Of a DNA stretch of 64,000 nt, positions 29,326-37,991 are shown piece by piece. Numbering within the stretch: the stretch's first letter is position 1; every line of letters begins with the position of its first letter. The stretch is from Aureococcus anophagefferens (taxonomy: Eukaryota > Sar > Pelagophyceae > Pelagomonadales > Pelagomonadaceae): NCBI RefSeq assembly GCF_000186865.1, contig NW_008705578.1:373591-437590 (forward strand), given 5' to 3'. The translations under genes were made by a program, and so were the position numbers. The notes beneath the pieces are model-generated. The model saw nothing but the letters and a program-made list of their open reading frames with translations, was not told where the DNA came from and did no database searches.

Positions 29326-29727
29326 ATGTTTCGGACCTGCGAAGTCTGCGGCGAGATCGCGCCGAAGACGATGCGCTGCACGCGCTGCCTCAACGGGGAC
29401 TACTGTTCGAATTCCTGTTTCAAGAAGGCCTGGCCGGAGCACAAAAAAATCTGCCAGAAGCCGCCGGCGCAGCACTACTGGCCGGACGCGTCCCACTACG
29501 AGGTCCTCGGCGTCGACAAGCACGTCAACGACGCGACCCTGAAAAAGGCCTACTACGCCAAATCCCGGGACCACCACCCGGACCGGAATCGGCACGACAT
29601 GTACGCGCAGGCGAAGATGGAGCGCATCGCCAACGCCTACGCCATCCTCTCCGACCCGAAGCAGCGCACGGCCTACAACCAGTCGAGACGGCTGCGCGCC
29701 GACGGCCGCGAGGCCGCGTCGCCCTGA
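29326..29727 (+). CDS. MYND zinc finger fused to a DnaJ domain
   Basis: 133 residues from the ATG at 29326. Residues 5-43 form a complete MYND-type finger: C-x2-C, C-x2-C, C-x3-C then H-x3-C (CEVCGEI, CTRCLNGDYCSNSC and HKKIC). Residues 55-125 form a J domain starting HYEVLGVDKHVNDATLKKAY, with the HPD motif (HHPDRNR) that stimulates Hsp70 ATPase. MYND fingers bind proline-rich partners. The fusion suggests a co-chaperone that brings Hsp70 to a specific client. No Gly/Phe region or other J-protein domain is present. Start and stop are clear, and the gene is intronless. Confidence 0.88.
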   Translation: MFRTCEVCGEIAPKTMRCTRCLNGDYCSNSCFKKAWPEHKKICQKPPAQHYWPDASHYEVLGVDKHVNDATLKKAYYAKSRDHHPDRNRHDMYAQAKMERIANAYAILSDPKQRTAYNQSRRLRADGREAASP

Positions 29728-29774
29728 CGGCGCGCCCCTGGGTCCGCGCGACGCTAGAGGCGGCGAATTCGAGC

Positions 29775-31664
29775 TTAGCCGGGCGGCGGCGGCGGCGGGA
29801 ACGGCGCCGCGCCGGCGCCCGCGGGCGGCGGCGCGGGGAGGTCGCCGTCGTCGTACGTGTCGTCGTAGTCGCCCTCGTCCGTCGACGTGTCGTCGTCGTC
29901 GCCCCCCCACGACTCGCCGCGGCACTCGCGCCCCGTCGCGCCGCAGCGGGGCCAGAAGGGCACGCCGCGCGGCGCGGTCCGGAACCAGGACTCGGGCACG
30001 GCGTCCTCGAGGCCGTCGACGGTGTCGTCGAACTCCGCGACGAGCCAGGCCCAAAAGTTCGCGCCGACGACGGCGATGTCCTCGCAGCGGTGGAGCGCGA
30101 AGACGGGGTTGCCCTCGCCGTGGGGCACGCCGGGCATCATGCGGTTGGCGAAGAGGGGCACGAGGGGCGCGCACGCCGGGTGCGGCAGGCCCGGCGGCGT
30201 CGCGTCGCGGGCGACGGCGGCGCGCGGCGCGTCGTCGACGCGCGCGACGGCGACGTCGGCGCCGATGCCGTGCTTCAGGCCCGCGTGGCGCGCGAGGACG
30301 CGCAGCAGGCCGAGGCACTCCGGCAGGTCCACGGGGTTCCACGCGCTCGGCAGCGGGAACCGCGTCTCGCCGAGCGCGTCCGTCGCCGAAAGGTAGCCCT
30401 GGAACGCGTCGCCGTCGGTCCACCACTGCTCGTAGGGCACGTTCCCCGGCGGGCCGGCGACCCAGGCGAGCGTCTCGACGACGTGGGTCGCGTCGTCGCC
30501 CCACGCGCCCGCGCGCACGGCCGCGGCCAGGCCCACTTCGTAGTCCGCGCAGTCGTGGTCGCCCGTGTGGACCCAGAAAACGCGGCCCGCGTCGGCGTCG
30601 AAGGCGAAGGACACGTCGCCGCAGGGGCCGGGCAGGAGGACGCGCTCGCAGGGCGGCAGGTCGCACGTCACGCGCGCGCGCCGCGCCATGTCGCGCAGGT
30701 CCCGGAGCGCGTCCGGCAGCTCCGCGCCGTCCCAGGCCTCCGGCAGCGGGAAATAAACCGTAGACTCGCCGTCGGAGACGACGAGCTGGCCGACGAAGAG
30801 CGACGCGTCGAGCCACCAGGGCGCGTAGCCCGGGTCGGCCGCGACGGCGTCGAGCTCCCACCGGAGCTCGCTCACCTCGCGCACGGGGCCGTCCTCCGGG
30901 AAGAGCTCGCCCGTCGACGCCGCCCGGGCCTTCGCGCCGTCGCCGGCCTCGTAGGCCGCGCACTCGAAGCGGCCCGAGTGGCGCCAGACGAGCCGCGTGG
31001 ACGAGCCGGCGGACGCCAGTTGGAAGACGACGTCGCCCTCGGGCCCCGGCACGGCGCGCTGGTCGTCGGGCGCCGTCGGCTCGGGCACGGCGAGCCGCGG
31101 CGGCTGGCCCTTGACGCGCGCGAGCTGCCGGTGCCAGTCGTGCCAGCCGCCGCGCGTCGGCACGCCCAGCCGCAGCAGGTAGCGCGGCTCCGGCGGGAAA
31201 TGCCAGCGGTAGTGGGCCTCGAGCCGCCGCACCTCGGCCTCCGTCAGGCCCTTCTGGACGCCGTAGCCCGCGGCGTCGAAGAGGTGGAGCACGCGCGACA
31301 ACACGGCCAGGTCGTCCGCGTGGTGGTGCGCCTCGAAATCCTTCAGGGGCCGCTGGTGCTTCGGCAGGGGCTTCCAGCGGCCGGGCCGGTTGCAGACGGC
31401 GGCGACGTCGCCCTCCACAAAATCCCAGGCCGGCTCGGGCGCGCCGTCGAGGGGCCGGATGCGCAGCGGCACCGGGTCGTAGGGGTCGCACTCCGGTTTG
31501 ATGGGCTTGTCGACGTAGTTGAGCAGCTCGTCCTCGGGCGTCTGCGCGACGAACTCGCGGTACTTCTTCGCCCGGACGGACGGCGTCTCCGAGGGCGCCT
31601 GCGAGGCGCCGTCGGAGGAGGCGTCGTCGTCCTCGTTCTCTGAGAGGGCAGCCTCGTCTCCCAT
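29775..31664 (-). CDS. Acidic protein with two internal repeats, unknown family
   Basis: 629 residues from the first in-frame ATG at 31664. An acidic, Ser-rich N-terminus precedes a region with HYRWHFPPEPRYLLRLG and a WHDWHR motif, recalling SMI1/KNR4 (SUKH) domains, though this is tentative. Two repeats of roughly 130 residues follow; both have GP-GDV-F, a W/H-S/T-G-F/D pair, WW-D-F-G, FPLP-AW and a helical end. A segment, NPVFALHRCEDIAVVGANFW, comes near residue 530, and the tail is Asp-rich then poly-Pro. No signal peptide or membrane helix is seen. Role unknown. Confidence 0.6.
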   Translation of the reverse strand: MGDEAALSENEDDDASSDGASQAPSETPSVRAKKYREFVAQTPEDELLNYVDKPIKPECDPYDPVPLRIRPLDGAPEPAWDFVEGDVAAVCNRPGRWKPLPKHQRPLKDFEAHHHADDLAVLSRVLHLFDAAGYGVQKGLTEAEVRRLEAHYRWHFPPEPRYLLRLGVPTRGGWHDWHRQLARVKGQPPRLAVPEPTAPDDQRAVPGPEGDVVFQLASAGSSTRLVWRHSGRFECAAYEAGDGAKARAASTGELFPEDGPVREVSELRWELDAVAADPGYAPWWLDASLFVGQLVVSDGESTVYFPLPEAWDGAELPDALRDLRDMARRARVTCDLPPCERVLLPGPCGDVSFAFDADAGRVFWVHTGDHDCADYEVGLAAAVRAGAWGDDATHVVETLAWVAGPPGNVPYEQWWTDGDAFQGYLSATDALGETRFPLPSAWNPVDLPECLGLLRVLARHAGLKHGIGADVAVARVDDAPRAAVARDATPPGLPHPACAPLVPLFANRMMPGVPHGEGNPVFALHRCEDIAVVGANFWAWLVAEFDDTVDGLEDAVPESWFRTAPRGVPFWPRCGATGRECRGESWGGDDDDTSTDEGDYDDTYDDGDLPAPPPAGAGAAPFPPPPPPG

Positions 31665-31853
31665 CGCGATCAGTTCAAGGGTGGCTTGAAGTTCCAAATG
31701 TTGGTTTCATCGAGTTGCGGCAAGCATGGCGCGTGGCAATCGCATCTTCGCCTGAACGCTGCGCTGGCAGGAGCGCCTCGAGGGCCCCCGCGACGTCGTC
31801 GCCGGGAGCAAGCTTAGCTGTTGACGTGCACCGACGCCGTGTCCCAGCAACCG

Positions 31854-32759
31854 ATGGTCCGCTCGAAGCAAAAGCCCAAGCATGTCGTGCGCCTGACCTG
31901 CGGCGCCGCGCACACGGACGTCGCGCGCTACGAGGCGCGCGAGGACCGCCACTTCGTCGTCGAATCTTCGCGCGGCGCCGGCGCCGGCGCGGTCTGCGAC
32001 GACTTCGCCGTGGACGCGGAGAGCGAGCTCTTCGCCTGCGTGCTCGACGGCCACCGCGGCGCCGTCGCCGCCGAGACCGCGCGCGCGCGCCTGCCGGGCG
32101 CGCTGCGCGCGGGCATCGACGGCCAGCGGGCGCCGCTCGCGGACGCGGAGGCGACGTCGGCGCTGGTCCGGGCGTTCCTGGCGACGGAGGCCGCCGTCGT
32201 CGCGGCGGCGCCCGAGGGCGGCGGCGCGTGCTGCGTCGCCGCCGTCGTCCGCGCGCGGCGGCTCCACGTCGCCTGGCTCGGCGACTGCCGCGCGCTCGCG
32301 GCGACGGCGGCGGGCGGCGTCGAGCGCCTCACGCGCGACCACACGCCGGACCGCGAGCGCGAGCGCATCGCGGCGGCCGGCGGCTTCGTCCACGAGGTCC
32401 GGGGCGTCTGGCGCGTCGGCGTCCTGCCGCCGACGACCGACGGGCCGGCGCCCAAGAAGCGCAAGATCGACATGCTCGCCGCGTGCCGCGCCTTCGGCGA
32501 CGCGGACTTCGGGCCCGTCGTGGCGGCGTCGCCGGACGTCGTCCACGTCGACCTCGCGCCGGACCTCGAGTTCGTGCTCCTCCAGTCCGACGGCGTCCAC
32601 GAGGCGCTCGCCGACGACCTCGCCGCCGCCGCGGTCCGCGCGGCCCTCGCCGACGGCGGCGACGCGGCCGCCGCGGCGCGGGCCGTCGTCGACGCGGCCA
32701 AGGCCGCGGGCTCCACCGACGACATCACCGCGGTCGTGCTGCGCTGCCACGTCGCGTAA
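31854..32759 (+). CDS. PP2C-type protein phosphatase
   Basis: 301 residues from the ATG at 31854. The PPM/PP2C motifs are present in order: VCDDFAVD, VLDGHRGA with the metal-binding Asp, VAWLGDCRALA, LTRDHTPDRERERI, ACRAFGDADF, LLQSDGVHEAL and STDDITAVVL with the last metal Asp. Typical PP2Cs have DGHGG, GDSRA and RSLGD, so there are mild departures but all acidic metal ligands appear kept. These enzymes remove phosphate from Ser/Thr using Mn2+/Mg2+. The protein is close to the minimal catalytic core, with no targeting domain. Its stop lies 30 bp from the convergent lipase stop. Confidence 0.85.
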   Translation: MVRSKQKPKHVVRLTCGAAHTDVARYEAREDRHFVVESSRGAGAGAVCDDFAVDAESELFACVLDGHRGAVAAETARARLPGALRAGIDGQRAPLADAEATSALVRAFLATEAAVVAAAPEGGGACCVAAVVRARRLHVAWLGDCRALAATAAGGVERLTRDHTPDRERERIAAAGGFVHEVRGVWRVGVLPPTTDGPAPKKRKIDMLAACRAFGDADFGPVVAASPDVVHVDLAPDLEFVLLQSDGVHEALADDLAAAAVRAALADGGDAAAAARAVVDAAKAAGSTDDITAVVLRCHVA

Positions 32760-32789
32760 TCATAAGGACCCTTATAAAAGGGCTCGTGC

Positions 32790-33902
32790 TTACGCGGCTC
32801 CGGCCTCGTCCTCGGACGACGACGGCTCGTCCCAGCGGACGGCCTGGCGCCGCGGCGTCCGCTTCGTCGGCGCGGCCGCGTCCTGGATGGCCGCGAGCGG
32901 CGACCGCGCGCCGCCCGGCAGGGCCGGGCTCTTCGCCGCGGGCCGCGCCGCGGGCTTCGGGCTCACGGCGCGGCGGACGTTCGCGCGGCAGAAGTCGGCG
33001 AGCGCCCTCTTCGTCGTCGGGTCCGCCAGAATCTCGTCGGCCGCGGCGACCCAGGACGACATGCGGCTCGCGTCCTCCATGGCGCTGGAGAACACGTTGC
33101 CGTCGAGGCGCAGGTAGGGGATCGCCAGGTACTCGAAGATGGACGTCGACGCGCCCTCCTGGATGTTCGCCGACGCCTCGAGCGAGCCCTCGACGAGGTC
33201 CTTCGCCAGGTGCCAGAGCCAGGGGTTCGGGTCGCGCGTGCGCACGTCCACGGGCAGGCGCCCCGTCCCCAGCGACACGACGGACCCGACGATGCCCAGC
33301 GTCGACGCCTCCGCGAACGCGAGGAGCACGGGATTGTTCGCGACGAGCCCGCCGTCGACGTACTGTTTCGCGGCGCCGTCCGCGTGGATCGTGCAGGGCT
33401 CGAAGTAGGTCGGCGCGGCGGACGTCGCGCGCGCCGCCTCCCAGACCGCGGCGGACCGCGGCGCGCGCTCGAAGCGCGACGCGGACGGGTCGATGTCGTA
33501 GTTCGCGAAGATGGCGACGCGGTTCGGCGCCTGGTCCCAGCGGTGCGCGACGACGGCGACGTGCGTCGTCGACGGGGCCGCGAGCCTGCGGTCGCCGAAC
33601 TTGGCGCGGAGCAGCGCCTCGAGCTTCTCGTGGTCGTACGCGTGCGCGCGGCCCGCGCCGACCCTCCACCGCTGGAACGCCTCCGCGCCGAGCTCGCGGT
33701 AGAGGTCCATGCACTCCGGGATCGTGAAGCCGCAGTGGAACAGGGCCAAGGCTAAAATGCCGCCCGTCGACGTGCCGATGACGTAGTCGAAGAGCTCCTG
33801 GACGGGCTGCCGGCACTCGCGCTCCAGCGCCTGGAGGAGCCGCAGCGTGAAGATGCCGCGCAGCCCGCCGCCGTCGAGGCTCAGGATGCGCAGGCGGCGC
33901 AT
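32790..33902 (-). CDS. Patatin-like phospholipase
   Basis: 370 residues from the ATG at 33902. The oxyanion-hole motif DGGGLRG is at residues 10-16, the nucleophile elbow GTSTG places Ser45, and VDGG gives the catalytic Asp183, a Ser-Asp dyad typical of patatins and iPLA2-type lipases. ISTRUCTURAL signal peptides and membrane spans are absent, so it is probably cytosolic. The C-terminal 80 residues are Pro/Ala/Ser-rich with basic clusters (PTKRTPRRQAV) and may bind membranes or be regulated by phosphorylation. Patatins release fatty acids from phospholipids or galactolipids. Its promoter contains a 15-bp minisatellite. Confidence 0.88.
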   Translation of the reverse strand: MRRLRILSLDGGGLRGIFTLRLLQALERECRQPVQELFDYVIGTSTGGILALALFHCGFTIPECMDLYRELGAEAFQRWRVGAGRAHAYDHEKLEALLRAKFGDRRLAAPSTTHVAVVAHRWDQAPNRVAIFANYDIDPSASRFERAPRSAAVWEAARATSAAPTYFEPCTIHADGAAKQYVDGGLVANNPVLLAFAEASTLGIVGSVVSLGTGRLPVDVRTRDPNPWLWHLAKDLVEGSLEASANIQEGASTSIFEYLAIPYLRLDGNVFSSAMEDASRMSSWVAAADEILADPTTKRALADFCRANVRRAVSPKPAARPAAKSPALPGGARSPLAAIQDAAAPTKRTPRRQAVRWDEPSSSEDEAGAA

Positions 33903-33918
33903 CGCGCGGCGGCGTCGA

Positions 33919-34060
33919 GATCAGCGGCGTCGAGATCAGCGGCGACGAGATCAGCGGCGACGAGATCAGCGGCGACGAGATCAGCGGCGACGAGATCAGC
34001 GGCGACGAGATCAGCGGCGACGAGATCAGCGGCGACGAGATCAGCGGCGACGAGATCAGC
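33919..34060. repeat. 15-bp minisatellite between divergent genes
   Basis: About nine and a half direct copies of GATCAGCGGCGACGA, the first with GTCGA and the last ending GTCG. It begins 17 bp upstream of the patatin-like gene's ATG, so it lies in the shared promoter or 5' UTR of that gene and PSMA7. The period is a multiple of three, and each copy has a GATC site. Not a CRISPR: no spacers exist. Confidence 0.9.
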
Positions 34061-34274
34061 GTCGTGGATGCGAATCCGGCAGGATCCGCACCCGATCGGC
34101 AGCCATCATCGTGCCAAAACGAACTGCCTGGGTAAAGATCTGGTAAAGGTCGATGTTTCGGGCTCGCGGTCGGCCGAGTTGGCGCGCGGGTGTCTCGCGA
34201 GTGGCGCGTCGAAGGTCCAGGCGCCGCGCGACTGAGCGCGCGAGCCCGCCCCAGCGCGCGAGTCCGCCCCCGCC

Positions 34275-35045
34275 ATGACGAGCCGCTATGACCGCGCGAT
34301 CACGATCTTCAGCCCCGACGGGAAGCTGTTCCAGATCGACTACGCCTTCGAGGCCGTGAAGAAGGGGGCGGCGACGGTGGGCGTCACGGGCGCGACCTGC
34401 GTCGTGCTCGGCGTGGAGCGCAAGGCCGTGGCGAAGCTCCAGGAGGCGCGGACGATCCGCAAGGTCGTCAAGCTCGACGAGAAGATCACGCTGGCCTTCG
34501 CGGGGCTGACGGCGGACGCGCGCGTGCTCGTGCAGAAGGCGCGCGTCGAGGCGCAGTCCTACCGGCTCACGTGCGAGGACGCGCCGAGCGTCGAGTACAT
34601 GGCGCGGTTCCTCGCGCGGACGCAGCAGCGGTACACGCAGCGCGGCGGCGTGCGGCCCTTCGGCGTGTCGTCGATCCTCGCCGGCTTCGACTCCGCGTCG
34701 GGCAAGCCCCTCATGTACCAGATCGACCCGAGCGGCACCTACTTCTCCTGGAAGGCCAACGCCATCGGCGGCCGCAACTCCAAGTCCATGCGCGAGTACC
34801 TCGAGAAGGAGTGGTCCGCGGGGCTCCAGGACGACGAGGCGACCGAGCTCTGCGTGAAGACGCTCCTCGAGGTCGTCGACTCCGGCGCCAAGAACATGGA
34901 GGTCGTCGTCCTCAAGCGCGGGCCCGACGGCGTCCAGACGGAGCAGACCCTGCCCGACGACGTCCTCGACGCCGTCATCGCGAAGATCGAGGCCGCGCGC
35001 GAGGAGTCCAAGGAGGAGGCCAAGGACGCGGAGATGAAGGACTAG
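34275..35045 (+). CDS. PSMA7: 20S proteasome subunit alpha-4 (alpha type 7)
   Basis: 256 residues, ATG at 34275 in good Kozak context. The N-terminal alpha-subunit signature is clear (SRYDRAITIFSPDGKLFQID, then YAFEAVKKG). The order RPFGVSSILAGFD, YQIDPSGTYFSWKANAIG and LLEVVDSGAKNMEVVV fits PSMA7/PAD1 better than other alpha subunits. It forms part of the outer heptameric ring that gates the proteasome chamber. A C-terminal Glu/Lys-rich tail (EESKEEAKDAEMKD) is typical. A small departure is FQIDYAFEA where most eukaryotes have FQVEYAQEA. Intronless. Confidence 0.93.
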   Translation: MTSRYDRAITIFSPDGKLFQIDYAFEAVKKGAATVGVTGATCVVLGVERKAVAKLQEARTIRKVVKLDEKITLAFAGLTADARVLVQKARVEAQSYRLTCEDAPSVEYMARFLARTQQRYTQRGGVRPFGVSSILAGFDSASGKPLMYQIDPSGTYFSWKANAIGGRNSKSMREYLEKEWSAGLQDDEATELCVKTLLEVVDSGAKNMEVVVLKRGPDGVQTEQTLPDDVLDAVIAKIEAAREESKEEAKDAEMKD

Positions 35046-35180
35046 GAGCGCGTGCCGACGGCCGCCGCCCCTACGCCGAAACCCGGGCGTCCCGTTCCGA
35101 AACCGAAACCTAACCGATACGACGCATCTTTTTTTAAGGTCGCTCCTTGAAGTCTCGTTGAAGGCTGAGAGTGCGAGAGC

Positions 35181-36990
35181 ATGGGGGGCTGCATGGAGGA
35201 GCCACCCGGCGCGGAGCTCGCGCCGTTGCGCGACGGCGCCTCGCCAGCGCTGGACGTCGCGCGCGGCGACGCTGCGACGGAAGTCGCGGGCGATGCACCG
35301 GCTGCCGCGCTGCCGCCGGATGCCGCGCTGCCGCCGCCGGATGCCGCGCTGCCGCCGGATGCCGCGCTGCCGCCGGACGCCGTCGCCGTGGACCTGCCCG
35401 AAACGCGGTGCTTCGCGACGGCCATCGTGCGCCTGAAGGTGCCGTCGTCCGTGTCCGAGAAGGCGCTCGCCGACTACCTGCGCGGCGTCGGCGACGCCTG
35501 CCGCCGCTTCCCGGGCTACGTCTCCCGGAAAGTCATCGAGATGCCCGGCAGCGCCCGCGCGCTCGTGCCCATCTTGAAGTTCGAGGGCGAGACCGCCGCG
35601 GCGGCCTACGCGAACGTGCGGCGCTGGACGGAGAGCGAGGAGCTCGCGGCCTGGCTGCGGAGGGCGGAAGACATGGGCATGGAGACGGACCACGAGCTCA
35701 GCGGCGCCGTGGGCCGCGTGCGGCTCCGGAGGGACGACGAGGGAGCGCCCAAGGGCCCGCCCAAGTGGAAAATGGCTATTTTGGTCGAATTCTGGGTGTT
35801 CCTGGTCGTGCTCGCGCACGCGCTCTGCGGCACGAAGCGCGCGCTCGTCGGCGCCTTGGGCAACGCGCCCTTCGCGTCTCTCATCGTCTTCTGCCTCGTC
35901 GTGCCCGTGCTGACCTACGCCGCGCTGCCGCTGACGCTGTCCGTCGCGTCCGTGCACGCCTGGACCCACGCGCGGGCCGCGAGGCCGGGCGAGATCCGGC
36001 GCGACCGACGAGGCAACGAGCGAGAGACACCCGAAGAGGACACGAGCGACACGTCGCGTTTCCGCAGGCGAGCTCGCGCAGATCCTCGAGGACGGCTTCG
36101 GCATGTTCGCCGCCACCGAGGACCCGAAGCTCGCGCGGCTCCTGGACCGCGTCGAGGCGCTCGAGCGCGAGGTCGACGCGCTCGCGGCGAGGGCGGCCCG
36201 CCCGCCCGCCGCCGCGGAGCCGGACGACGGCGGCGACCGGCGGCGCGCGCTCGCGGAGAACGCCGTGCCCGCGGGCGCCGCGGACGACGACGAGGAGGGC
36301 TCGGGCGTGACCGTCGCGGCGCGGCACTTCGTCCGGCCCGAGAAGCGGCACGAGTTCCGGCGCTGGTGCGACGCGATGGCGGCGGCGATGCGCGGCTTCG
36401 CGCCCGGCTTCCGCGGCTCCGACGTCTTCCACGCGCCCGGCGACGCCGCGCACGTCGTGCTCTTCCGCTTCTCGGGCCTCGACGAGATGGAGCGCTGGCT
36501 CGCGAGCGACGCGCGGGGCGAGCGGCTCGTGGAGCTGCGCGATCTGGTCGACCGGCCGAGCGAGTACGCGCCGCTCGGCGGGCGGCTGAGGCTCGTGGCG
36601 GACCCGGGCGAGTCGAACCTGCTCGGGGACCTGCTCCGCGCCGAGGGCCCGGGGTCCAGCCCGCCCCCCGCTCTCCACAAGGCGACGGTCCTCACGATCC
36701 TCGGGCTGTTCTTGGTCGCGTGGCCCGTCGACGCGCACCTGGGCCCCGCGCTCCGCGCCGCGCCGCTGCCCGCGGCCGTGCTCGGCGCGACGGCGCCCTG
36801 CGTCGCGCTGAACACCTACTTCGGCGCGCCGCTCATGTTCTTCTTCTTTCGCGGCTGGCTCCACGGGGCCGCGGCGGCGGACGGGCCGGCGGCGCGGGTC
36901 CTCGCGGCCGGCCTCCCGGGCCGCGCGCGCAAGGCCGGCGTCCTCGTCGCGAACTTCGCCGTCTTGCTGGCCGTGGCGTTCGCGAAGTAA
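35181..36990 (+). CDS. Double ABM-domain membrane protein
   Basis: Exon 1 is 35181-35988 and exon 2 is 36068-36990, giving 576 residues. The 79-nt intron begins GC and ends CCGCAG; GCGAG follows at both boundaries. Each half has an antibiotic-biosynthesis-monooxygenase-like (ferredoxin-fold) domain followed by hydrophobic helices: first TAIVRLKVPSSVSEKALADY then PPKWKMAILVEFWVFLVVL, second VTVAARHFVRPEKRHEFRRW then PPALHKATVLTILGLFLVAW. Single ABM-plus-membrane units of this kind occur in bacteria; here two are fused. The N-terminus has an ALPPDA repeat, and no signal peptide. Enzymatic activity is not established for this layout. Confidence 0.72.
35300..35385 (+). repeat. In-frame ALPPDA-encoding tandem repeat
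   Basis: Four to five near-identical 15-18-nt units (CCGCGCTGCCGCCGGATG type) encode AALPPDA repeats in the N-terminal part of the ABM-domain protein. They keep frame. Likely length-variable. Confidence 0.7.
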
Positions 36991-37055
36991 AACATGTGCC
37001 GCACTTGTCCCACGTCGTCGTTTGAGGTTGAAGTCCAAGTTGAAGCGGCGTTTAA

Positions 37056-37077
37056 CATATCCCGCCGGCGGGATATG
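37056..37077. repeat. 22-bp GC-rich palindrome
   Basis: The window from 37056 to 37077 (CATATCCCGCCGGC then GGGATATG) is a perfect 22-bp palindrome. It shares 20 bp with the one at 27107-27126. It lies in an AT-richer promoter region with two TTGAAG motifs on its left. Confidence 0.6.
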
Positions 37078-37175
37078 GTATGGCGCGCGCATCAAGGTGA
37101 ACCTCAACATACCGTCGGCTGACCTGGCCAGTGAGAGCTCGCGCCGTCGCCTCGACGTCGACAGCGCCTCCAGCG

Positions 37176-37883
37176 ATGGCACCGATGATCCACGTCGCAC
37201 GTGTTTTGGCCATGCTCTGCATCGCGCGCGCCTGGGCGCCGCCAGCAGCGCTGCGGCGCGCGCCGCACCGCGCGCGGACGCCGGCGGCAGCGTCGACGGC
37301 GGACGAGCTGCTCGAGGAGGCGCGGCGGCTGCGCGAAGAGGCGGACCAGCTCTCGGGCGAATTGACGCCGCGCGTGCGCGCCGACGACCAAACACGCAGA
37401 GCGCCGGACCCGAGGACGGCGCCCGCGCTTCCGGAGTCGACGTGGCGGTTCGCGTGTAACCTCGAGGGCCGCGAGTCCTTCGCCTTCGAGGCGACGCTGC
37501 TCCGCGAGGAGCGCGCGGGCTTCGCCGAGGACGACAAGGCGCGGGGCCGCGAGTCGGGCCTGCTCGAGCTCGTGTCCGGCGACGCGATCACGCAGACGTA
37601 CGGGTGGCTCGCGGAGGACGACGGCCCCAAGGGCGAATTCGCGCGCGTGACCGTGCGCGTGCGCGACGGGCTGCTGGAGTCGACCGACGGCGACACGGTC
37701 TACCTGCAGGCGCGCGTCCGGCGAGGCGACGACGGCGTCGCGCTGAAGGAGGGCACGCTCACCGTGCGGCGGCCGCGGCCGGGCACGCGGTTCCTCCTCT
37801 TCGAGGTCCCGAGCCTATTGGCTGACCTGAAGATCGTCGGCCGCTTCACGGCGACGCCCGTCGCGCCCTCCAGTAAGGACTAG
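37176..37883 (+). CDS. Plastid-targeted protein of unknown family
   Basis: 235 residues from the ATG at 37176; a second ATG at 37185 is also possible. The leader MIHVARVLAMLCIARAWAPP fits a signal peptide ending near Ala-Trp-Ala-Pro, with an Arg/Ala-rich transit part after it. A helical stretch (ADELLEEARRLREEADQLSG) precedes a beta-rich domain beginning STWRFACNLEGRESFAFEA and ending LLADLKIVGRFTATPVAPSS. I do not recognise the domain. Its layout (short coiled coil then beta-barrel) resembles small plastid lipid-binding or assembly proteins, which is only an impression. Intronless. Confidence 0.6.
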   Translation: MAPMIHVARVLAMLCIARAWAPPAALRRAPHRARTPAAASTADELLEEARRLREEADQLSGELTPRVRADDQTRRAPDPRTAPALPESTWRFACNLEGRESFAFEATLLREERAGFAEDDKARGRESGLLELVSGDAITQTYGWLAEDDGPKGEFARVTVRVRDGLLESTDGDTVYLQARVRRGDDGVALKEGTLTVRRPRPGTRFLLFEVPSLLADLKIVGRFTATPVAPSSKD

Positions 37884-37991
37884 GACACCGCATGTTGGCC
37901 TTCAACCAAATCTTCAAGCAAAATTGAAGGCTTGCTTATGGCTGTGCTCTGAGTCGCAATACTTTGACATCGAACGCAGCACTGTGACATC

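Noticed and set aside
27754..31491. 1245-codon open frame on the minus strand
   Set aside because: It crosses DCTN4, the MYND/J gene and the repeat protein in a wrong frame and is Arg/Ala-rich throughout.
33919..34060. Possible CRISPR array
   Set aside because: Units are directly adjacent and 15 bp long, with no unique spacers; the sequence is eukaryotic.
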